Below are positions 5,781 through 9,903 of a stretch of DNA of 9,903 bases, piece after piece. Origin of the DNA: Kutzneria sp035492655 (GTDB lineage: Bacteria > Actinomycetota > Actinomycetes > Mycobacteriales > Pseudonocardiaceae); the NCBI GenBank assembly GCA_035492655.1, contig DATJJB010000552.1:1-9903 (forward strand), read 5' to 3'. A program made the translations under genes and the position numbers. The first letter of the stretch is position 1; every line of letters begins with the position of its first letter. Under the pieces are notes generated by a model. It did no database searches. It saw nothing but the letters and a program-made list of their open reading frames with translations, and had not been told where the DNA came from.

Positions 5781-6823
5781 CCGCGTTCCGCAGCCTTTCG
5801 GTGGCCATGTTCAAGGGCTTCTTCCGCGAACGGGTGGCGCTGTTCTTCACCTTCCTGATGCCGCTGATGTTCCTGGTCATCTTCGGCCTGATCTTCGGCT
5901 CCAGCTCGTCGAGCAAGACGAAGATCGACGTCGTCGGCGACGGCCCGGTGCTCAGCGCCCTGCAGCAGACCGGCATCGTGGAGTTCCAGCACGTCGACTC
6001 GTTCGACCAGGCCGTGCAGGCGGTCAGGAGCGGCGATGTGCCGGCGGCGATCTCCGTGCAGGGCAACCAGGTCCAGCTCCGCTACGCGGCCAGCGACAGC
6101 GTGCAGGCCGGCACCGTGCAGGCGGTGATCCGCTCGGTCGTCGACCACGTCAACCTCGCGGCCAGCGGCAAGCCGCCGACCGTGACCCTGGACTCGCAGC
6201 AGGTGGAGGACTCCTCGCTGACCGCGATCCAGTACCTCACGCCCGGCATCCTGTCCTGGGGCCTGGCCACCTCGGCCATCTTCGGCTCGGCCCTGACCCT
6301 GGTCAACTGGCGCAAGAAGCAGGTGCTGCGGCGGATCCGGCTGGCCCCGGTGAGCACCGGCACGGTGATCTCGTCCCGGTTGCTGGTGACCATCGGAACC
6401 ACTGTGCTGCAGGCGATCCTGTTCATCGCGGTGGCGATGACGCCGGTGTTCGGGCTCAAACTGGCCGGCCAGTGGTGGCTGGCCCTGCCGCTGCTGGTCA
6501 TCGGCTCGCTGTCGTTCTTCTCCATCGGCGTGCTGGTCGGCTCGATCGCCAAGTCCGAGGAGGCGGCGACCGGCATCACCAACGTGATCGTGCTGCCGAT
6601 GGCCTTCCTGTCCGGCACCTTCTTCCCCGTGCAGAACGCCCCGCAGTGGCTGCAGACCGTGTCGGAAGTGCTGCCGCTGCGCCATCTGAACGACGGCATG
6701 GTGGACGTTCTGGTGCGGGGCAAGGGAATCGAGGCGTTGGTGACGCCGACGGCGGTGCTGCTGGCCTTCACCCTCGTGGTGGCCTTCGCCGCGTCGCGGT
6801 TCTTCTCCTGGGAGGACAGCTAA
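5777..6823 (+). CDS. ABC-2 type permease subunit
   Basis: Membrane partner of the upstream ATPase, 348 residues, full length for the family. Hydrophobic segments are seen at about 21-42, 156-176, 198-222, 233-256, 264-284 and 320-344, giving six helices. A loop of about 110 residues lies between helices 1 and 2 (residues 43-150) and is expected outside the cell, the usual ABC-2 layout. The region GTFFPVQNAPQWLQ, then LPLRHLNDG, is the conserved ABC-2 segment between helices 5 and 6. The start overlaps the ATPase stop by 4 nt, so the two are one operon. No regulator is adjacent on the same strand. The gene ends with TAA, followed by a palindrome that may end transcription. Substrate not determinable. 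Confidence 0.94.
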   Translation: MTAFRSLSVAMFKGFFRERVALFFTFLMPLMFLVIFGLIFGSSSSSKTKIDVVGDGPVLSALQQTGIVEFQHVDSFDQAVQAVRSGDVPAAISVQGNQVQLRYAASDSVQAGTVQAVIRSVVDHVNLAASGKPPTVTLDSQQVEDSSLTAIQYLTPGILSWGLATSAIFGSALTLVNWRKKQVLRRIRLAPVSTGTVISSRLLVTIGTTVLQAILFIAVAMTPVFGLKLAGQWWLALPLLVIGSLSFFSIGVLVGSIAKSEEAATGITNVIVLPMAFLSGTFFPVQNAPQWLQTVSEVLPLRHLNDGMVDVLVRGKGIEALVTPTAVLLAFTLVVAFAASRFFSWEDS

Positions 6824-6832
6824 GCCCCGGTC

Positions 6833-6856
6833 GGGGCGTGAGCGCGCTCACGCCCC
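6833..6856. terminator. Perfect 24-bp palindrome after the exporter operon (terminator or operator)
   Basis: The arms GGGGCGTGAGCG (6833-6844) and CGCTCACGCCCC (6845-6856) are exactly complementary with no loop. It begins 9 nt after the permease stop and ends 12 nt before the DUF3817 ATG. As RNA it folds into a strong GC hairpin without a U-tract, so it may be the operon terminator. As DNA, its core GTGAGCG/CGCTCAC is also operator-like. CCCC at 6825-6828 and GGGG at 6862-6865 can each pair with one arm, offering alternative hairpins. Confidence 0.6.
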
Positions 6857-6868
6857 ACACTGGGGTTC

Positions 6869-7189
6869 ATGTTCGAGACACCGTCAGCCCGGTTCCGCGC
6901 CGTCGCAGTGGCCGAGGCGATCTCCTGGGCCGGCCTGCTGATCGGCATGTTCTTCAAGTACGTCCTGGGCAACGCCATCGGCGTGCACATCTTCGGCTCG
7001 GTGCACGGCGTCGTGTTCATCGCCTACGTGGTGCTGTCTCTGCTCGCCCGCAAGGCCCTGAACTGGGACAACCGGACCACGGTGTGGGCGCTGATCGCGA
7101 GCCTGCCGCCGTTCGGCTCGGTGGTGTTCGAGCGGTGGGCGACCCGCACCGGCCGACTGGCCCAGCGGGCGGTCGCGATCAGCGCCTGA
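6869..7189 (+). CDS. DUF3817 family integral membrane protein
   Basis: Small membrane protein of 106 residues, normal for the family. Three hydrophobic segments are seen at about 11-28, 38-58 and 70-87, with conserved VHG in the second and PPFGSVVFERWATR after the third, which I recognise as DUF3817. The function of the family is not established. The ATG at 6869 has only a GGGG 3 nt upstream, too close for a good ribosome site. A leaderless start, or reinitiation after the exporter operon, is possible. The 24-bp palindrome just upstream could regulate it. The gene ends 2 bp from the oppositely read secreted-protein gene, so the two transcripts must overlap unless one stops early. Confidence 0.88.
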   Translation: MFETPSARFRAVAVAEAISWAGLLIGMFFKYVLGNAIGVHIFGSVHGVVFIAYVVLSLLARKALNWDNRTTVWALIASLPPFGSVVFERWATRTGRLAQRAVAISA

Positions 7190-7191
7190 CC

Positions 7192-7698
7192 TCAGCCGAC
7201 CAGGTCGGTCGCGGTGAAGCCGCCGCCGGTCTGCGGCGCGCCGACCGGCTTGGTCGGCACCTGCGGCTTGGTCGGCGGCACCGGCCCCTTGGCCAGCACG
7301 GTGAACTCGGTCGTGACCGGGATGCTGCTGCTCGGGCTGTGCGGGCCGGGACAGTACGCCGTGACCTTGTAGGTGCCGGGCTTCACGTCCTTCACCTTCG
7401 CGTGGTAGCGCCACTTGTCGCCGAGGTGCGTGCCCTTGAGGGTGACGTCGAGGGCCTCGTTGTTGAAGCTCTGCGCCGGGCAGCTGAGGTCCACCACCAC
7501 GGCTGCGCCGGGACGGCCCGAGGTCGGCGCGACGTTGATCCAGCCCACGCTCGGCGGGGTCACGGTGGTCGTGGTGGTCGACGTGGGTTCCGTGGTCGGT
7601 GTCGTGGTGTCCGTCGTCGCCATGGCGGTCGGCGCGAGCAGGGCTCCCACGGCGCCGACGGCCAGGACGGCACCGATGAGCGCACTCCTGTTCCTCAT
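7192..7698 (-). CDS. Small secreted protein with Thr-rich linker and Ig-like core
   Basis: Function unknown; exported by the Sec route. The product has 168 residues: a signal peptide at 1-27 (RNR, hydrophobic core, cleavage after TAMA), a Thr/Pro-rich linker at 28-49, a compact beta-rich core at about 50-137 with two cysteines (C73, C116) placed to form one disulfide, then a Pro/Lys tail ending GAPQTGGGFTATDLVG. Cores of this kind (VAPTSGRPGAAVVVD, then VKPGTYKVTAYC) are common in secreted actinomycete proteins. The start ATG at 7698 is supported by a good ribosome site, GAGGGG at 7711-7706, 7 nt upstream. The tail resembles the stub before a membrane anchor, but no anchor follows. It lies downstream of the MarR gene on the same strand with a 106-bp gap that contains inverted repeats, so it probably has its own promoter. 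Confidence 0.8.
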   Translation of the reverse strand: MRNRSALIGAVLAVGAVGALLAPTAMATTDTTTPTTEPTSTTTTTVTPPSVGWINVAPTSGRPGAAVVVDLSCPAQSFNNEALDVTLKGTHLGDKWRYHAKVKDVKPGTYKVTAYCPGPHSPSSSIPVTTEFTVLAKGPVPPTKPQVPTKPVGAPQTGGGFTATDLVG

Positions 7699-7719
7699 GT
7701 TCCATCCCCTCTGGGTGGA

Positions 7720-7797
7720 GTTCCCGTGCGCTCAGGGAACGCCCCGAACGGACATGAGGTTGCCCCGGCACGGGAAATCGGCCGACTTGAGGCAACC
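7720..7797. repeat. Inverted repeats between the MarR gene and the secreted-protein gene
   Basis: Three sets overlap here. GTTCCC/GGGAAC lies at 7720-7725 and 7735-7740. TTCCCGTGC/GCACGGGAA lies at 7721-7729 and 7768-7776. GGTTGCC/GGCAACC lies at 7759-7765 and 7791-7797. The last could be a MarR-gene terminator read leftward. The first two share TTCCC and so exclude each other, which would suit a structured 5' leader for the secreted-protein gene. Symmetry is seen; function is not known. Confidence 0.35.
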
Positions 7798-7804
7798 ACG
7801 GATT

Positions 7805-8308
7805 TCAGTCGGCGAAGTCGCCGGCCGCCTTGCGCACCTTGGACAACAGCTCGGTCAGCTGCTCGGTCTGCCGGTCGGTCAACCCGCGCAGCCCGAGGTT
7901 GACCTCCGACACCGACTTGGTCGCCGTCTCGCACAGCTCCCGGCCGGCCGCGCAGATCTCCACCAGGGTGGTGCGCCGGTCCGACGGGTGCGGCGTCCGC
8001 TTGACCAGGCCGTCGGCCTCCAACCGGTCCACGATGTTGGTCACGCTGGTCGGGTGCAGTTGCAGGCGTTCGCCCATCACCCGCATCGGCAGGCTGCCGC
8101 GGCGGGAGAACGTCAGCAGCACCAAGGCCTCGAAGCGGGCGAAGGTCAGCCCGTGCTGCTTGAGCGCCGCGTCCACGGTGGACTGGAGGATCTGCTGCAC
8201 CCGCATGACGCTGGTGACCGCGGCCATCGCCCCCGACGGGCCGACCCGCTCCTCCCACATGCCCGCGGCGCGGGCGATCGGGTCGAACGGCAACGGTTGG
8301 GTGGCCAT
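7805..8308 (-). CDS. MarR-family transcriptional regulator
   Basis: Dimeric winged-helix DNA-binding protein of 167 residues, normal length. The winged-helix core is clear: RVMGERLQLHPTSVTNIVDR with the recognition helix at about 86-98, then the wing VKRTPHPSDRRTTLVEI with the conserved D110-R111-R112. The flanking helices at 24-50 and 140-165 are the dimerisation region. The N-terminal FDPIARAAGMWEERVGPS belongs to an actinobacterial subgroup that I recall with this extension. The ATG at 8308 has no Shine-Dalgarno site, but TAGCGT lies 8 nt upstream, so the mRNA is probably leaderless. The 99-bp spacer to the divergent thiamine-binding gene makes that cluster the most likely target, together with autorepression. 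The ligand is unknown. Confidence 0.94.
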   Translation of the reverse strand: MATQPLPFDPIARAAGMWEERVGPSGAMAAVTSVMRVQQILQSTVDAALKQHGLTFARFEALVLLTFSRRGSLPMRVMGERLQLHPTSVTNIVDRLEADGLVKRTPHPSDRRTTLVEICAAGRELCETATKSVSEVNLGLRGLTDRQTEQLTELLSKVRKAAGDFAD

Positions 8309-8316
8309 GGCTGTCG

Positions 8317-8345
8317 ACGCTAGCAGTTCACGCGGCGGTGATCAC
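8317..8345 (-). promoter_or_regulatory. Candidate leaderless promoter of the MarR gene, with overlapping palindrome
   Basis: On the minus strand GTGATC (8345-8340), a 17-bp spacer and TAGCGT (8322-8317, fitting the TANNNT -10) end 8 nt before the ATG at 8308. The -35 coincides with the perfect palindrome GTGATCAC (8338-8345), a possible autorepression site. The -35 match is only 3 of 6. Confidence 0.4.
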
Positions 8346-8363
8346 GGCTTGTTGCCGGACCGC

Positions 8364-8374
8364 CCCGCAGCGGG
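8364..8374. promoter_or_regulatory. 11-bp palindrome CCCGC-A-GCGGG in the MarR/thiamine-binding spacer
   Basis: Perfect 5-bp arms lie about a central A, immediately before TTGACT (8375-8380), itself a -35-like hexamer with no good -10 after it. The palindrome is 33 bp from the thiamine-binding gene start. It is a possible MarR operator, but short GC palindromes arise easily at this composition. Confidence 0.3.
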
Positions 8375-8407
8375 TTGACTGACCGGCAGCCATGACAGGG
8401 AGGGCCG

Positions 8408-8704
8408 ATGCTGGTCGCGTTCAGTGTGTCGCCGCTCGGCGGCGAGTCCGACAGCGTTGCCGAGGCGGTCGCCGACGCCGTGCGAGTGGTGCGGGAGTCG
8501 GGGCTGGCCAACGAAACGACCAGCATGTTCACCACCATCGAGGGTGACGACTGGGACGAGCTGATGGGCGTCGTCAAGCGGGCGGTGCAGGCCGTGCAGG
8601 CGCACGCGCCGCGGGTGTCGCTGGTGCTCAAGGCGGACATCCGGCCAGGACACACCGATCAGCTGCACGCCAAGGTGGAACGGGTGGAGAGCTACCTGTC
8701 ATGA
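8408..8704 (+). CDS. MTH1187-family thiamine-binding protein
   Basis: Small cytoplasmic protein of 98 residues, the usual length for the MTH1187/YqgV family (Thiamine_BP fold). Structures of the family show a ferredoxin-like fold, and it is annotated as thiamine-binding. Visible family features are the opening MLVAFSVSPLGG, the central SMFTTIEGDDWDELM (39-53) and a C-terminal helix. The ATG at 8408 is preceded by GGGAGGG (8398-8404), 3-4 nt upstream, a strong but close ribosome site. The stop overlaps the next start as ATGA (8701-8704), so translation of the two genes is coupled. The gene is the first of a three-gene cluster, divergent from the MarR gene. Whether this copy binds thiamine or another ligand cannot be judged from the sequence. 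Confidence 0.9.
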   Translation: MLVAFSVSPLGGESDSVAEAVADAVRVVRESGLANETTSMFTTIEGDDWDELMGVVKRAVQAVQAHAPRVSLVLKADIRPGHTDQLHAKVERVESYLS

Positions 8705-9570
8705 GCGCGCGGCGGATGTGGACGCTGTACGAGCCCTACCACGGCGTCACGTACTTCGCGCCGGAGGTGCGGGCGGCCACCGACGCCCTCGGCTGCCGCG
8801 GCGGCTGGATGGGCTACTTCGGGCTGCGCGCCGCGCCGCTCGGCCCCGTGCCGGCCGAGATCGTCGCCGCCACCTTCTACAACTTCAAGCTCAGCCGGGT
8901 CGCCCGCGCGATTCCCGCCGCGTGGACCATCGCCACGCCGGCGCAGTTCCTCGAGGCCCGTGTGGCCGGCGTCGACGCCGGGCTGCGGGCGATCCTCGGT
9001 GACGAGGTGGTCGGCGACGACATGATCGAGGCGTCGCAGCTGGCCCAGCGGGCCGCGCTGGCCGCCCCCATCGCCGGCCGTCCGCTGGCCGCGGCCAACG
9101 CCGCGCTGCCGTGGCCTTCCGCGCCGCATCTCGTGCTGTGGCACGCCACCACCATCCTGCGGGAATCCCGTGGTGACGGGCATGTCGCCGCCCTGGTCGC
9201 CGGCCGGCTCGACCCCGTTGAGACCTTGGTCGCCTTCTCCGCCGACCGTGACGTCTCCGACCAGGCCGGGTGGGAGGCGTGGCGGGGCTGGGACGCCGAC
9301 GACTGGGCCGCCGCGCAGAAGCGTTTGCGGGATCGCGGGTTGCTGGACAAGGAGAACCGGATCACCGCTGACGGCTCCCGGGCCCGGCACGACGTCGAGA
9401 CCCGTACCGACGCCGCCGCCGAGCTGCCGTGGGAGGTGCTCGGCACCGCCGGCACCGACCGGCTCGCCGAGCTGATGACCGGCTTCCTGCGCCGCATCGT
9501 CGCCGCCGGGGTCGGCGTGATCAAACCCCATCCGATGGGCCTCGACCTGGCCCGTATCGCCGAGGAGTGA
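8701..9570 (+). CDS. SCO6745 family protein (winged-helix-like, function unknown)
   Basis: The 289-residue product is a full-length member of the actinobacterial SCO6745 family (also seen annotated as SalK). The family has no settled function. The hallmarks seen are LYEPYHGVTYFAPE (9-22), GYFGLRAAPLG (38-48), FYNFKLSRVARAIP (59-72) and the strongly conserved LWHATTILRESRGDGHVAAL (146-165). A C-terminal winged-helix-like part follows at about 195-250 (AQKRLRDRGLLD, then ITADGSRARHDVE). A helical N-terminal half joined to a wing-like C-terminal half suggests nucleic-acid or ligand binding, but no catalytic motif is obvious. No signal peptide or membrane segment is seen. The start overlaps the upstream stop by 4 nt, and the GTG of the next gene follows its stop by 1 nt, so the three genes are surely co-transcribed. 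Confidence 0.88.
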   Translation: MSARRMWTLYEPYHGVTYFAPEVRAATDALGCRGGWMGYFGLRAAPLGPVPAEIVAATFYNFKLSRVARAIPAAWTIATPAQFLEARVAGVDAGLRAILGDEVVGDDMIEASQLAQRAALAAPIAGRPLAAANAALPWPSAPHLVLWHATTILRESRGDGHVAALVAGRLDPVETLVAFSADRDVSDQAGWEAWRGWDADDWAAAQKRLRDRGLLDKENRITADGSRARHDVETRTDAAAELPWEVLGTAGTDRLAELMTGFLRRIVAAGVGVIKPHPMGLDLARIAEE

Positions 9571-9571
9571 C

Positions 9572-9903
9572 GTGGACCGGGGTTTCGCCGAGCAGTTCGC
9601 CGCCGAGTGGGTCGAGGCGTGGAACGCCCACGACCTGGACCGGCTGCTCTCCCACTTCGCCGACGACGTCGTGTGGAGCTCCCCGCTGGTCGCCGGCTTC
9701 ACCGGCGACCAGTCCGGCACCCTGCACGGCAAGGCCGCCCTGCGCTCCTACTACGCCGAGGGCCTGCGCCGCATCCCCGACCTCCACTTCGAGGTGCTCA
9801 GCGTCCGGGTCGGCGTGGCGGTGCTGGTGATCAACTACCGGAACCAGGCCGGCGGCGAAGTCAGTGAAGTGCTGGTGCTGCGGGACGGCCTCGTCGTGGA
9901 AGG
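9572..9903 (+). CDS. SnoaL/NTF2-like family protein (partial, cut by right edge)
   Basis: Small alpha+beta-barrel protein of the SnoaL-like/NTF2 superfamily, whose members include polyketide cyclases, isomerases and many uncharacterised ligand-binding proteins. 110 codons are visible of an expected 120-140. Motifs seen are EWVEAWNAHDLDRLLSHFADD (helix, then the first strands), WSSPL, LHGKAALRSYYAEGL and PDLHFEVLSV. I chose GTG 9572, one base after the SCO6745-family stop. It has GAGGAG at 9562-9567 as ribosome site, and the usual N-terminal helix begins within a few residues. The frame stays open to the window edge. It is the third gene of the cluster. The active-site content cannot be judged fully because the C-terminus is missing. 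Confidence 0.85.
   Translation, partial: MDRGFAEQFAAEWVEAWNAHDLDRLLSHFADDVVWSSPLVAGFTGDQSGTLHGKAALRSYYAEGLRRIPDLHFEVLSVRVGVAVLVINYRNQAGGEVSEVLVLRDGLVVE

Noticed and set aside
7559..7612. Repetitive-looking GTGGTCG/GTGGTGTC stretch
   Set aside because: It encodes the Thr-rich linker of the secreted protein (ACC/ACG runs on the minus strand), so it is coding low complexity and not a separate repeat or array.
6472..7902. 476-codon plus-strand frame spanning from the permease to the MarR gene
   Set aside because: It crosses four well-supported genes in the wrong frame or strand and has no recognisable domain.
8692..9732. 346-codon minus-strand frame over the SCO6745-family gene
   Set aside because: Shadow of a coupled, family-matching gene; Pro/Gly/Arg-rich composition.
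1..9903. Defence system, CRISPR array, insertion sequence, prophage or biosynthetic core genes
   Set aside because: No spaced direct repeats, transposase, integrase, nuclease/helicase or synthase motifs were found on either strand. The ABC exporter and SnoaL-like gene alone do not make a biosynthetic cluster.

Overview
The window is very GC-rich, with strong third-position G/C bias, frequent GTG starts, ATGA overlaps between genes and sparse Shine-Dalgarno sites. Protein families such as SCO6745 and DUF3817 point to a filamentous actinomycete, most likely of the Pseudonocardiales/Streptomyces type. This placement is an inference from composition and families. I saw no tRNA, rRNA, CRISPR array, transposase or phage gene.

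Region 1 (1-4203) is a regulated glycan-degradation module. A LacI-family repressor, cut by the left edge, is read leftward. Divergent from it is a secreted GH92 alpha-mannosidase of 1097 residues with two C-terminal accessory domains. The 308-bp divergent spacer carries a matched pair of near-identical palindromes (14 bp, 13 identical). One covers the repressor's start codon and the other lies in the mannosidase leader. Further inverted repeats and candidate promoters for both genes lie between them. A 15-bp perfect-stem hairpin closes the mannosidase gene.

Region 2 (4207-4743) is a short ORF. Its C-terminal half looks like the conserved tail of actinobacterial DUF2786 proteins, while the DUF2786 domain itself appears to have been deleted.

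Region 3 (4872-6856) is a translationally coupled ABC-2 exporter pair: a DrrA-like ATPase and a six-helix permease. It is followed by a perfect 24-bp palindrome.

Region 4 (6869-8308) holds a small DUF3817 membrane protein that converges, with a 2-bp gap, on a small secreted Ser/Thr/Pro-rich protein. Upstream of the latter, on the same strand, is a MarR-family regulator that is probably leaderless.

Region 5 (8408-9903) is divergent from the MarR gene. It is a tightly packed cluster of an MTH1187-family thiamine-binding protein, an SCO6745-family protein and a SnoaL/NTF2-like protein cut by the right edge. The short divergent spacer makes MarR control of this cluster plausible.

I found no convincing new defence or mobile system. 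The points most worth following are the two-operator LacI/GH92 switch, the internally deleted DUF2786 gene, the 24-bp palindrome with competing hairpins, the cluster of rare ATA codons in the GH92 core, and the thiamine-binding/SCO6745/SnoaL cluster.
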